A DNA stretch of 64,000 nt from Janthinobacterium sp. PC23-8 (GCF_002250505.1 NZ_NJGY01000002.1:586634-650633), one strand, 5' to 3'. Positions 24,132 through 32,728 are shown, numbered from the stretch's first letter. Notes: a model not told the origin generated them from the letters alone. Program-made: numbers and translations.

Positions 24132-25718
24132 TTATCTGCCCGCTGTCGCCGTCAGGAACACCTGATCGTTCAGCGCCGACAGCATCTGCGTGCGCTGCTG
24201 CGCCTTCTGCTCCTGGTTCAGCTGCGCCTGGCCAGCCTGGTACGGCCCCAGAGCAGCCACCAGGTCGCGCGTCAGCGAGTTGACGCTCGGGCTGGCAAGG
24301 TCGGACTTGAGCTTGCCCATTTCATAGCGCTGCACGCGCGTGTTCTGGCTTGACGACTGCTCCAGGCTGGCCTTGGCCAGCTTGCCGTCCTGGTAGGCGA
24401 TGCTGGCCAGGCTGCTGGCCGTGTCATCGATCTGATGGTAGGTATAGTTCTGTGATTCCGGCTGCCCCGTCAGGCGCAGCGTGGTGCCGGCCACCAGCGG
24501 CATATGGAAGCTGGCGCTCAGGCTGGCGCTCTGCTGCTGCGCAATCGATCGCTCGTCATAACTGCGCCCGCCCAGGCTGGTAGCCTGCCCCACTTCATAG
24601 CTGAACGCATCCTGCTCGGACAAGCGCATCGGATTGTCCATCTTCGGCGTTTGCACTACCTTCGCGGAAAAATCGGCCAGGCCCGTCAGCATGGCGCGGT
24701 CCTCGGCCGCCAGCGCCCATTTGCCGGGAGTCGTGCCACCGGTGGACAACCGGGCCGCCTCGCCCACCGGGCTGTGCAGGGTGCTGAAGGTCTCCTTGAA
24801 CAAGCTCATCAAAGCGCCATCGGCATGGCCGCGCGTGGCCGCCTGGTCGAACTGGCGCATGTAGCTTTTCATGGCGCGCGCCTGCTGCTCCGGTCCGCCC
24901 AGGCTGGCGGCCTTGCTGGCGTCGACCTTGACGTCCAGGCTGCCGGCCGCGCCACTGAAAGCAACCTTGCGCTGCATGGCGTCGGCCTGGAATGACAGCG
25001 TCTGCACGCTGGGCGGCGTGGTGTTCAGGCCCACCTGCGCGCGCAGCTCGACCGAGGCCAGCTGCTTTGCATCGAACTGCATCAGGCCGCCCAGCCTGAG
25101 CTGCGGCGGATCCTGCGCCATGCCGTCAATGGCTTGCTGGAAGGCTTTCGACAACTGGCCCAGCGCGTGAGTCTCCTCGTCGCTCAAGGCGCCGCTGGCC
25201 GTCAGTTGCACGCCCAGCGCGTCGCCATCGCTGTCGAGCGACAGTTTTACTTCAACCCCGCTTCTGGTGGTGATGCCCAGGCTGAAGCGGTCGTCGCCCA
25301 TGCCGTGCAGGGCGCCCGAGACGCCACCGGCGAGGGCCGCGTAGGTACCGGCCTGGACGCCGCCTGCGCTGCGCTGCGCAGTCTGCGACAGTTGCGTCAC
25401 GCCACCCCTCACCTGGTCGAGCAGGGCCGCGCCCAGTCCTTTGAAGCGCCCGGCGCTGGCGCCGGCGGCAAAATTGTTCGCCATCAACGCGCTGACGGCG
25501 TCGCGCGAAGCGCGCTCCCATTGCAAGGGCGGAGCATGGCCCGGATCACTGGCAGCCTTGGCCGCCGAGGGGCCGATATTGTCGCTGAGGGCGACGATGG
25601 CCGATGGTGACGACACTGGCGCATCAGCAAGGTCGCTCGCGTCCATCGGCGCTGCTGCTGTGCGCGACAGGCTCGGGGTCCACGCTGAAGCGGAAGAAAC
25701 GGCGCGCATGTTGCTCAT
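24132..25718 (-). CDS. Large orphan protein
   Basis: 528 residues from MSNMRAVSSAS; an upstream start at 25823 is less likely because its added segment is AT-rich. No signal peptide or membrane helix. The N-terminal 90 residues are Ser/Ala-rich and low complexity. The middle contains a GVEVKLSLDSDGDALGVQLT strand pair and several amphipathic helices. The C-terminal third is Gln-rich (QAQLNQEQKAQQRTQML). The overall look recalls secreted or flagellar-associated regulatory proteins of Oxalobacteraceae, but I do not recognise a domain and give no function. The adjacent AT-rich upstream region may hold its promoter. Confidence 0.7.
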   Translation of the reverse strand: MSNMRAVSSASAWTPSLSRTAAAPMDASDLADAPVSSPSAIVALSDNIGPSAAKAASDPGHAPPLQWERASRDAVSALMANNFAAGASAGRFKGLGAALLDQVRGGVTQLSQTAQRSAGGVQAGTYAALAGGVSGALHGMGDDRFSLGITTRSGVEVKLSLDSDGDALGVQLTASGALSDEETHALGQLSKAFQQAIDGMAQDPPQLRLGGLMQFDAKQLASVELRAQVGLNTTPPSVQTLSFQADAMQRKVAFSGAAGSLDVKVDASKAASLGGPEQQARAMKSYMRQFDQAATRGHADGALMSLFKETFSTLHSPVGEAARLSTGGTTPGKWALAAEDRAMLTGLADFSAKVVQTPKMDNPMRLSEQDAFSYEVGQATSLGGRSYDERSIAQQQSASLSASFHMPLVAGTTLRLTGQPESQNYTYHQIDDTASSLASIAYQDGKLAKASLEQSSSQNTRVQRYEMGKLKSDLASPSVNSLTRDLVAALGPYQAGQAQLNQEQKAQQRTQMLSALNDQVFLTATAGR

Positions 25719-26106
25719 GTTCTGGTCAATATTGGTATATGTAACGTCTATAACGGCAAATGCGGGAAAAACATGAGTTCGCCTGAATAATTCCGGAATG
25801 AAGCGAATCGACAATATACACACTTTCTAACACTGATAATATCCGGCTTGAATTGCAGCGCAATTATCCTCGCAAGTCAACAAAAAAATTAATACTATAT
25901 CTTCCAAATTAAATAACTAATCATGCTATGCATCCTGGACCACCTGAACGCGTCGTATATTTTCAACAATAATGATGCAACCATGATTCCAGGTGATGTT
26001 TTTTTAAATTTGAATTAATATACATGCTCCATGCAAGCCCGAATCTGCCAAGCGCGGCCGGGCGGTGCCATGTCGTTTTTCATTCAAAATAAAAGGGGCA
26101 ATCAAT
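25719..26106. other. AT-rich divergent promoter region
   Basis: 388 bp between the orphan protein gene and the first collar gene, strongly AT-rich from about 25800 to 26030. No gene is supported. It probably contains promoters for both directions and marks the left edge of the collar/modification cluster. Confidence 0.4.
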
Positions 26107-26802
26107 ATGGATTCATTTATCGGCACCATCATGAGCGTGGGCTTTTCCTTTGTTCCGCGCGGCTGGATGAGCTGCAACGGCCAGTTAATAAGCATCAATC
26201 AGAACCAGGCCTTGTACTCCGTGCTCGGCACGCAATACGGCGGCGACGGCCAGAATACCTTTGGCCTGCCCGACCTGCGCGGGCGCGTGGCCGTCGGCGC
26301 CTCCGTCGGCGCAGCGGGACGCATCAACGCCACGATGGGCGTCGCCGGCGGCAACGCGGCCACCACCATCAGCACGCAAGGCAATGGCACGGCCAGCGTC
26401 ACCCTGGGCGTGGCCAACCTGCCGCCCCACAACCATGTGGCCACGTTTTCGGCTTCCGGCGGCACCCCGTCCACGGTGGAGATCAAGGTCAGCAACGACG
26501 CGGCGACCTCGGAAGCGCCGCTGGCCGGCGGCTATCTGGCGACGGGCGCGAGCGGCGGCAACAGCCAGCCCATGCTGTATGCGGCCACCGTCGACCAGGG
26601 CACCACCAAACTCAATGCGGCCACCGCCACCATCACCGGTGGCGGCGGCAGTGGCAGCGTGACCATCGGCAACACCGGTAGCGGCCAGACGCTGGCGGCG
26701 CCAGTCACGGTCAACACCATTTTCTCCGCGCCCGCCGTGCCGCCATTCCAGGGGGTGCAGTACATCATCTGCGTCGAGGGCATCTACCCGACCAGGAATT
26801 GA
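26107..26802 (+). CDS. Phage-tail-collar (microcystin-dependent type) protein A
   Basis: 231 residues. The first 60 form a tail-collar domain: GTIMSVGFSFVPRGWMSCNG, then LYSVLGTQYGGDGQNTFGLP and DLRGRVAVG. This domain occurs at the tips of phage tail fibres and in bacterial MdpB-like proteins. The middle is Gly/Thr/Ala-rich with LPPHNHVATF, and the end PPFQGVQYIICVEGIYPTRN is typical. No signal peptide. An AAGGGG site precedes ATG. It is the first of two tandem paralogues beside a methyltransferase, GNAT, hydroxylase and sulfotransferase. The length is normal for stand-alone bacterial collar proteins. The role is unknown; no other tail genes are present, so it is not a prophage remnant in the usual sense. 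Confidence 0.88.
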   Translation: MDSFIGTIMSVGFSFVPRGWMSCNGQLISINQNQALYSVLGTQYGGDGQNTFGLPDLRGRVAVGASVGAAGRINATMGVAGGNAATTISTQGNGTASVTLGVANLPPHNHVATFSASGGTPSTVEIKVSNDAATSEAPLAGGYLATGASGGNSQPMLYAATVDQGTTKLNAATATITGGGGSGSVTIGNTGSGQTLAAPVTVNTIFSAPAVPPFQGVQYIICVEGIYPTRN

Positions 26803-26906
26803 TTGACCAGTCCGCGATGCGTAACGCAGCAAGAACAGTCATGCCACCAGATTCCATGGTGGCGCAAACGCCCCGTTGCAGTACCTCACAATGAAAGGCG
26901 ACAAAC

Positions 26907-27602
26907 ATGGACCCATTGCTCGGCAGCATTATCGCCGTCGGCTTTAATTTCGTTCCCCGCGGCTGGATGAGCTGCGCGGGCCAATTACTCAGCATTAACG
27001 GGTACAGCGCCCTGTACGCCCTGCTCGGCACGCAATACGGCGGCGACGGCCAGAATACCTTTGCCCTGCCCGACCTGCGCGGGCGCGTGCCCGTCGGCAC
27101 CGCCCTGGGCATAGGGGGACGCATCAATGCCGCCATGGGCACGACCGGCGGCGTGGCGGGGGCAAGCATCACCAGCACCGGCACCGGCAGCGCCGCCGTC
27201 ACTCTGGCCGTGGCCAACCTGCCCTCGCACAACCATGCGGCGACCTTTTCGGCTACGGGCGGCAGCGCCTCCACGGTAGAGTTCAAGGTCAGCAACGACG
27301 CGGCGACCTCGGAAATGCCGCTGGCCGGCGGCTACCTGGCGACAGGCGCGAGCGGCGGCAACAGTCAGCCCATGCTGTATGCAAGCACGGTCGATCAGGG
27401 CACCACCACACTCAACGCGGCCACCGCCACCCTCAGCGGCGGTGGCGGCAGTGGCAGCGTGAGCGTTGCCAATACGGGCACCGGCGCCACGCTGAACGCA
27501 CCGGTCACTGTCACCAGCACCGCTTCCGTGCCCACGGTGCCGCCGTTCCAGGGGGTGCAGTACATCATTTGCGTGGAGGGGGTCTTTCCGAGCCGTAACT
27601 GA
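26907..27602 (+). CDS. Phage-tail-collar protein B, tandem paralogue
   Basis: 231 residues, colinear with protein A throughout. The collar domain (FVPRGWMSCAGQLLSINGYS, YGGDGQNTFALPDLRGRV), LPSHNHAATF motif and PPFQGVQYIICVEGVFPSRN end are all conserved. The central stretch FKVSNDAATSEMPLAGGYLA is near-identical to its partner at DNA level, suggesting gene conversion. Differences cluster in the early Gly/Ala/Thr-rich segment (residues about 65-95), where surface specificity may lie. It starts 104 bp after protein A and converges on the methyltransferase gene, 94 bp away. Confidence 0.88.
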   Translation: MDPLLGSIIAVGFNFVPRGWMSCAGQLLSINGYSALYALLGTQYGGDGQNTFALPDLRGRVPVGTALGIGGRINAAMGTTGGVAGASITSTGTGSAAVTLAVANLPSHNHAATFSATGGSASTVEFKVSNDAATSEMPLAGGYLATGASGGNSQPMLYASTVDQGTTTLNAATATLSGGGGSGSVSVANTGTGATLNAPVTVTSTASVPTVPPFQGVQYIICVEGVFPSRN

Positions 27603-27696
27603 TTTTTGGCGATGGGGCGCGCCGACGCCGCCCTGGCTGGCGATGCAATACCTGAGCGCCACCGAGGGCGATTACCCGATGCGCAAGGCAAGCCGC

Positions 27697-28686
27697 TCAG
27701 CCGCGCACGACGCAGGCCAGTCCCGGCGCGCGTCCCAGCCGGTACGAAAAGTCCAGCGTTTCACCGCCCTTGAGCTGCGGCTTGCCGGGCAGGTGCAAGG
27801 GCAGGTTCAGGCTGCAATCGTAGTCGTGCAGCACGATCTGGCCACGCACGCGGATGCGCGTGAGCAGTTTCGCGGCCGTGCCCGCCTGCGCCGGCACGGC
27901 AACGCTGGCGGCCGGCAGGAACGTCTCTTGCCGATCCCGCCATGCCAGGATGGCGGCCGCATCGATCTCGAAAATGCGGCCCCAGTCGGCGCAAGGCTGG
28001 TCCGGCTGCTTGCGCGCCGCGCCCAGGTGCACGGCGATCGCCTCGGGCACCAGCGCCGCCGCCGGCGCCTGCACGTACAGATTGCGCATGATGGCCACCT
28101 GCGGCTCCTTGCCCAGCGCCGTGTTCATGGTCTCGCTGACGATCACGTCGGGCGTGGCGTCCGGCGCGATGCGGTAGCTGGCGGCGTCACAGCAGAGATA
28201 CTGCGCCACGTGCGCCTGGTAACCGAGGTCATGGATCAGGGCGCGCGCATCATCGAGCGCCGCCTGGTGCACTTCGAGCAGGGTAAATTGCACCTGTTGC
28301 GGCGAAAACAGCGCCATCAGCGGCAGCGCCAGCAAGGCGAACGGGCCGCAGCCGGCGTACAGCACCGACACCGGCCGGCCCTGCGCCAGTTCAAGCGCGG
28401 CGCTGATGGCCGACGCCAGGCCCTGGACAAAGGCGGCCGTGCGCAGCGGTTCGCGCGCACACAGCGCCGCCTGCACCGGCGAGATCGCCCAGCCGCTGTC
28501 GAGCGTGCTCTCACCGTCGGTCATGCGGCCGGAAGGCTCCATCGACAGGCGCGAATGGCGCTCGACAAACACGCGCAACTGGCCGGTTTCGGCGATCAGG
28601 GAGGTGAGCGGGCGAGCCGGATCGGCGATGGCGCGGGCGATGGCCGCCAGTTCGTCCCGCTCCTTGCGCAAGACGGCGCCGTTCAT
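27697..28686 (-). CDS. PRMT-like SAM-dependent methyltransferase
   Basis: 329 residues from MNGAVLRKERD; the start overlaps the upstream gene's stop (ATGA). The class I Rossmann methyltransferase core has motif I VLYAGCGPFALLALPLMA (about 109-126), an acidic residue after the second strand (LLEVHQAAL, Glu138) and SETMNTALGKE (184-194). The two glutamates, E185 and E194, are nine residues apart in the same setting as the double-E loop of protein arginine methyltransferases. A C-terminal beta-rich part (about 230-329) also fits the PRMT layout. It probably methylates a protein or peptide; arginine specificity is inferred. The operon partner is a DUF6916-like protein and the neighbours are collar proteins and other modifying enzymes. 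Confidence 0.75.
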   Translation of the reverse strand: MNGAVLRKERDELAAIARAIADPARPLTSLIAETGQLRVFVERHSRLSMEPSGRMTDGESTLDSGWAISPVQAALCAREPLRTAAFVQGLASAISAALELAQGRPVSVLYAGCGPFALLALPLMALFSPQQVQFTLLEVHQAALDDARALIHDLGYQAHVAQYLCCDAASYRIAPDATPDVIVSETMNTALGKEPQVAIMRNLYVQAPAAALVPEAIAVHLGAARKQPDQPCADWGRIFEIDAAAILAWRDRQETFLPAASVAVPAQAGTAAKLLTRIRVRGQIVLHDYDCSLNLPLHLPGKPQLKGGETLDFSYRLGRAPGLACVVRG

Positions 28687-28994
28687 GACAACGATACCTG
28701 ATAGCACTGCTTGCCCAACTCGATTTGCCTGGGCGGCTGCGGTGTGCTGATCGGCCACAGATACAGTTCCAGCCGCCCCAGTTGCGGGTGGTCGAGAAAA
28801 TAATTGCCTTCGGCCAGCAGCAGTTCGGCGGGACCGGCAAACACCATGCTCAGCGGCGTGCGGAATTGCTCCGGCAGCCCGCGCCGCGGCAATTCCTTCA
28901 CTTCGCTCAGCGCCAAAGGCACCAGGCCGGCGGCGGTATGCGCCATGAAAACGGTCTCGGCAAAGGGGCCGAGCAGGTCGAGGGTAATATTCAT
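28683..28994 (-). CDS. Small DUF6916-like protein
   Basis: 103 residues from MNITLDLLGPFAE (GGA 7 nt upstream; an in-frame ATG at 29006 is possible). The pattern FAETVFMAHTAAGLVPLALS, then SMVFAGPAELLLAEGNYFLD and LGRLELYLWPI is that of a small beta-barrel-like domain. I recall it as DUF6916, found beside tail-collar proteins, but this name is from memory. Function unknown; it may be a chaperone, scaffold or recognition partner. The stop overlaps the methyltransferase start by ATGA, so the two are translationally coupled. It is divergent from the GNAT-hydroxylase-sulfotransferase operon with a 94-bp shared region. Confidence 0.6.
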   Translation of the reverse strand: MNITLDLLGPFAETVFMAHTAAGLVPLALSEVKELPRRGLPEQFRTPLSMVFAGPAELLLAEGNYFLDHPQLGRLELYLWPISTPQPPRQIELGKQCYQVSLS

Positions 28995-29088
28995 CGGGAA
29001 ATCCATGAAATGTGATTGCAAGACGAGGTGAATGTTGGCAGCATAGCAAATAGACCACCATTTGAACCACCCTTTTTTTGGAGCACCG

Positions 29089-29580
29089 GTGTATTTCCTC
29101 CCCTCCCCTTTCCACTTGCGCGAAGTCGATCGCGCCAGCGACGACGACCGGGCGTTCGTGCGCGCGCTATATCACGCCAGCCGCGACGACTTGCGGCAGC
29201 TGCAAGCCGATCCCGCCATCATCGAGCAGTTGATCACGATGCAGCAAAACGTGCAGGAACATGGTTGTCAGCAGGCTTATCCGCAAGCGCGCCAGTGGCT
29301 GATCGAACGGCACGGCGCACCGATCGGCCGCCTGATCGTCGATCCGGGCGAGCAGGCGCTGCGCGTGGTCGACATCACGCTGCTGCCGCAAGCGCAGGGC
29401 CAGGGCGCCGGCGCCGTCGTGCTCGCAGGCTTGCAAGCGCATGCGGCGGCGCAGGGCTGCGCCGTCAGCCTGGCCGTCAACCAGCACAATGCGCCAGCGC
29501 GCCGGCTGTATGCGCGCCTGGGCTTCGCCCTCGACAGCGAGGACGAGGTCCAGCAAGAACTGCGCTGGAGCGCGCCATGA
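29089..29580 (+). CDS. GNAT-family N-acetyltransferase
   Basis: 163 residues from a GTG start (MYFLPSPFHLREVDRASDDD), chosen because GGAG lies 5 nt upstream; an earlier in-frame TTG lacks a site. The GNAT fold is shown by strand VVDITLLPQAQGQGAGAVVL (motif A with the Q-G-Q-G-A acetyl-CoA loop, about 95-114) and the late helix NAPARRLYARLGF (about 140-152). It transfers an acetyl group to an amine; the acceptor is unknown. It is the first gene of a tight operon whose stop overlaps the next start (ATGA), with a hydroxylase and a sulfotransferase following. Confidence 0.85.
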   Translation: MYFLPSPFHLREVDRASDDDRAFVRALYHASRDDLRQLQADPAIIEQLITMQQNVQEHGCQQAYPQARQWLIERHGAPIGRLIVDPGEQALRVVDITLLPQAQGQGAGAVVLAGLQAHAAAQGCAVSLAVNQHNAPARRLYARLGFALDSEDEVQQELRWSAP

Positions 29581-30290
29581 CCGCGCCCAGCACCTGGCTG
29601 CGGCTGCCGCTGCGCTTCGACGTAGCGCGCATGCAACAGGAAAGCGACCAGTTCACCTCCACCGACTGGATCAGCCACTTCAATACCGGCGCGTATGAAA
29701 ACGGCTGGAGCTGCCTGCCGCTGCGCTCGCACGGCGGCGACCCGCTGCATATCATGCCGCTCGACGACGCCGTCTACGCCGACACGCCGCACCTGGCGCG
29801 CTGCCCTTGCCTGCGGCAAGCGATCGCCGGCATGGACTGCGAGGTAGGCGCGGCCCGCCTGATGGCGCTCGACGCCGGCGCCGTGATCCGCGAACACCGC
29901 GACGCCGGCACGGCGCTGGCCGACGGCGTCACGCGCATCCATATTCCCATCCATACCTCGCCGCAAGTGCTGTTTCGCATCGATGGCGAGCAGGTGCACT
30001 TTTACGCCGGCCATGCCTGGTATATGGACGCCAGTTGCCGCCACGCCGTGGAAAACCGTGGCGATGCAGCGCGCGTGCACCTGGTGCTCGACTGCGTCAC
30101 CAACGACTGGCTCGAAAGCTTGTTTGCCAGCGCCGGCTTCGTGCCGAAAGCGCCGCCCAAGTATGGCGACCCCAGCATCAACGACGGCAATGTGCGGGAA
30201 ATCATCGCCCGCCTGCGCGCCAGCGGCGAGCCGGCAGCGCTGGCCGTGGCCGAACGGCTCGCCGCGCTCGAGCGCGGCGCGGTGCCATGA
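29577..30290 (+). CDS. Aspartyl/asparaginyl beta-hydroxylase-like dioxygenase
   Basis: 237 residues, a cupin-type Fe(II)/2-oxoglutarate oxygenase related to the AspH domain that hydroxylates Asp or Asn side chains in proteins. Visible ligands are H107 and D109 (IREHRDAG) and H156 (DASCRHAVEN). R166 (ARVHLVLDC) is in place to bind 2-oxoglutarate. The N-terminal part (TDWISHFNTGAYENGWSCL) is family-typical. The iron motif here is H-R-D, whereas animal AspH is known for lacking the carboxylate; many bacterial relatives have it. It is soluble, with no signal. ATGA overlaps on both sides couple it to the GNAT and the sulfotransferase. The substrate is probably a protein or peptide. Confidence 0.82.
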   Translation: MTAPSTWLRLPLRFDVARMQQESDQFTSTDWISHFNTGAYENGWSCLPLRSHGGDPLHIMPLDDAVYADTPHLARCPCLRQAIAGMDCEVGAARLMALDAGAVIREHRDAGTALADGVTRIHIPIHTSPQVLFRIDGEQVHFYAGHAWYMDASCRHAVENRGDAARVHLVLDCVTNDWLESLFASAGFVPKAPPKYGDPSINDGNVREIIARLRASGEPAALAVAERLAALERGAVP

Positions 30291-31342
30291 CCGCGCACCA
30301 GGGTTTCGCGCTGCAGGAGCGCCAGCTGACCAGGGGCGAACAGGTGGCCTGGCGCGAGGGCATGGACCTGCGCCACTGGTATCCGCTCACCGCCACCTGC
30401 CACGATGGCGACATCACGCTGGCCTGGCGCGACATGACGGACATCTCCTTTACCGACTCCTTCTTTGAAAATACCCTGGCGCGCCAGCCGCGCGAACAGC
30501 GCCGCGTCTGCCATGCGCCGGCGCGGGCGCTGGCGCAATTCGCCCAAGGCGAGGCGGCGCTGGCGCCGAGCGCCTTCGTCTTCCATGTCTCGCGCTGCGG
30601 CTCGACCCTGCTGACGCAGTTGCTGGCGTTGCTGCCGCAGTGCATCGTCATGTCCGAGCCGCCCATCATCGACTCGCTGCTGCGCCTGCACCATGAGGCG
30701 GGCGCCGCCGCTGCCGGCGACACCGTGGCGCTGCTGCGCCAGGCCATGCTGGCCATGGGCCAGCGCCGCACGGGGCGCGAAAGCCATTTTGTCATCAAGT
30801 TCGACTGCTGGCATCTGCACAGCCTGGACTTGCTGCGCCAGGCCTTCCCCGGCACGCCCTGCCTGTTCCTGTACCGCGCGCCGCTGGCGGTGCTGTCCTC
30901 GCACCACCGCCAGCGCGGCCCGCAGATGGTGCCAGGCCTGATCCATCCTGCCCTGCTGCCGCTGCCGGCCAGCAGGCTTGCGCCCGGCGACCTCGACGCC
31001 TACACGGCCCTGGTGCTGGAAGGTTTTTATCGGCAGGCGCGCGTCCATGCGGTGGCCGGGCGGCTGAGGTTGGTCAACTACAGCCAGTTGCCCGCCATCG
31101 TATTCACGGAACTGCTGGACTTGCTGGGGCTAGCCTGCACTGCCCGGCAACGCGACGCGATGCGCCAGCGTTCGCAATCTCACTCCAAATATACGGGCAA
31201 CGCCTACCGCGGCGATCCGGGGCTGCGGCAACCGGAACACGAAGCGCGGCTGGCCCAACTGGCGGCCAGCCTGGCGCCGGCGTATGCGGCGCTGGAACAG
31301 GGCAGATTGGGTGGCGCCAGCACAAATGTCATGGAAATATAA
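30287..31342 (+). CDS. Sulfotransferase family protein
   Basis: 351 residues, PAPS-dependent sulfotransferase. The 5'-phosphosulfate loop is FHVSRCGSTLLTQLL (SRCGSTLL at 102-109), and the 3'-phosphate region is LYRAPLAVLSSHHRQRG near 200-217. The C-terminal QSHSKYTGNAYRG is typical of the bacterial subgroup. The first 90 residues form an extra N-terminal part (LRHWYPLTATCHDGDITLAW) that may recognise the substrate. It transfers sulfate to a hydroxyl group, such as tyrosine or a carbohydrate. It is the last gene of the GNAT-hydroxylase-sulfotransferase operon (ATGA overlap). The hydroxylase could in principle create the hydroxyl that is sulfated; this is inference. Confidence 0.85.
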   Translation: MTAHQGFALQERQLTRGEQVAWREGMDLRHWYPLTATCHDGDITLAWRDMTDISFTDSFFENTLARQPREQRRVCHAPARALAQFAQGEAALAPSAFVFHVSRCGSTLLTQLLALLPQCIVMSEPPIIDSLLRLHHEAGAAAAGDTVALLRQAMLAMGQRRTGRESHFVIKFDCWHLHSLDLLRQAFPGTPCLFLYRAPLAVLSSHHRQRGPQMVPGLIHPALLPLPASRLAPGDLDAYTALVLEGFYRQARVHAVAGRLRLVNYSQLPAIVFTELLDLLGLACTARQRDAMRQRSQSHSKYTGNAYRGDPGLRQPEHEARLAQLAASLAPAYAALEQGRLGGASTNVMEI

Positions 31343-31405
31343 ATATTTCAATTATTTTCATAATGAACAGTTGATGTGCGGCGCTGGATTGTCCATTAGA
31401 ATGCA

Positions 31406-32728
31406 ATGATGCACACCATCATTCGCGCCCCCATGGCCAGTTTCGCCGACCTGCTGTTAGATGCCATCTGCATGGTCGATGCCGACGGGCGCTTTGTGTT
31501 TGTCAGCGCTGCCTGTGAAAGCATTTTCGGCTACACGCAACAGGAAATGATCGGTCGGGTCATGCTCGACATGGTGGCGCCGGCCGACCGCCAGCGCACC
31601 CTGGCGGCGGCGCGCGCCATCATGGACGGACACGCCCATACGCATTTCGAAAACCGCTATATCCGCAAAGACGGCAGCCTGGTGCACATCATGTGGTCGG
31701 CCCGCTGGTCCGAAGCCGACCAGCTGCGCGTGGCGGTGGCGCGCGACATTACCGTCTTGAAGCAAACCCGGCAAATGCAGGCGGCGCTGTACGCGATTTC
31801 CGAGGCGGCCCATGCGTCCGAAGACCTGGCGACCTTGTTTCACCACATCCACCAGATCCTCGGCGAACTGCTGGCGGCGGCCGGTTTGTGCATGACCTTG
31901 CTGGACCAGCACGGCCAGCCTGAAGAGTTTTCCTCGCGCGCCGAAGCGGGCCACGCGGCGCCGCCGTCCGACTTGGCGCGCCAGCTGGCCGGCGAAGTGC
32001 TCGCCAGCGGCCTGCCCTTGCAGATCGGTCCCGGCAAGCTTGCCGGCAGGTTCGCGATCGACAGCGAAGAGCACTGGCTGGCCGTGCCCCTGACGACGGC
32101 GCGGCGCACCATCGGCGCGCTGTTGCTGCGCAGCGGCAGCGACCTGGCCGGCTATACGGCGCAGGACCAGGAACTGCTGCAGTTCGTTGCCAAGCAGATC
32201 GCCACCGTCATCGAACGCAAGCAGCTGAACGCCCACATGCAGTTCATCGCCATGCACGACGAGCTGACCGGCCTGCCGAACCGCCGGCTGTTCCTCGACC
32301 GCCTGCAAACCGCGTTTGCGCGCGTCCAGCGCCGACGCGAACGCTTGTCGCTGCTGTTTCTGGACCTCGATGATTTCAAGCTGGTCAATGACGAGCACGG
32401 CCATGCGTGTGGCGACCTGCTGCTGCAGGCGGTAGCCAAGCGGGTGCGGCAATGCCTGCGCGAAACCGACACCCTGGCGCGCCTGGGCGGCGACGAGTTC
32501 GTGGTGCTGCTCGATAACGACGCGCATGGCGACGACGTGCTGCTGGTCGAGCAGAAGATCCATGCGGCGCTGGCGCTGTCCTTCGCGCTCGATAACGGCC
32601 ACTGCCTGCGCATGACTGCGAGCATCGGCTGTGCCCACTATCCCGAGCATGGCGACAGCACGCAGCAGTTGCTGCGCCATGCCGACCAGGCCATGTATGC
32701 GGCCAAGGCGCGGGCGGGCAAGCAATAA
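31406..32728 (+). CDS. PAS-GAF-GGDEF diguanylate cyclase
   Basis: 440 residues making c-di-GMP from two GTP in the cytoplasm. The PAS domain spans about 10-120 (DAICMVDADGRFVFVSAACE). A GAF-like domain spans about 135-265. The GGDEF domain runs from about 275 (DELTGLPNRRLFLDRL) to the end. The catalytic GGDEF is intact at 361-365, and the inhibitory RxxD site (RETD) stands five residues before it, so product inhibition is expected. There is no membrane helix. It is a separate unit 60 bp after the sulfotransferase; no strong ribosome site is visible before ATGATG. The terminator hairpin of the convergent icd gene overlaps its stop. Confidence 0.92.
   Translation: MMHTIIRAPMASFADLLLDAICMVDADGRFVFVSAACESIFGYTQQEMIGRVMLDMVAPADRQRTLAAARAIMDGHAHTHFENRYIRKDGSLVHIMWSARWSEADQLRVAVARDITVLKQTRQMQAALYAISEAAHASEDLATLFHHIHQILGELLAAAGLCMTLLDQHGQPEEFSSRAEAGHAAPPSDLARQLAGEVLASGLPLQIGPGKLAGRFAIDSEEHWLAVPLTTARRTIGALLLRSGSDLAGYTAQDQELLQFVAKQIATVIERKQLNAHMQFIAMHDELTGLPNRRLFLDRLQTAFARVQRRRERLSLLFLDLDDFKLVNDEHGHACGDLLLQAVAKRVRQCLRETDTLARLGGDEFVVLLDNDAHGDDVLLVEQKIHAALALSFALDNGHCLRMTASIGCAHYPEHGDSTQQLLRHADQAMYAAKARAGKQ

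Noticed and set aside
26107-27602. Collar genes as evidence of a prophage
   Set aside because: No capsid, terminase, integrase, baseplate or lysis genes nearby; these are stand-alone collar proteins.
28687-29115. Long N-terminal extension of the methyltransferase frame
   Set aside because: Overlaps DUF6916 and the divergent promoter; the ATGA-coupled start at 28686 explains the gene.
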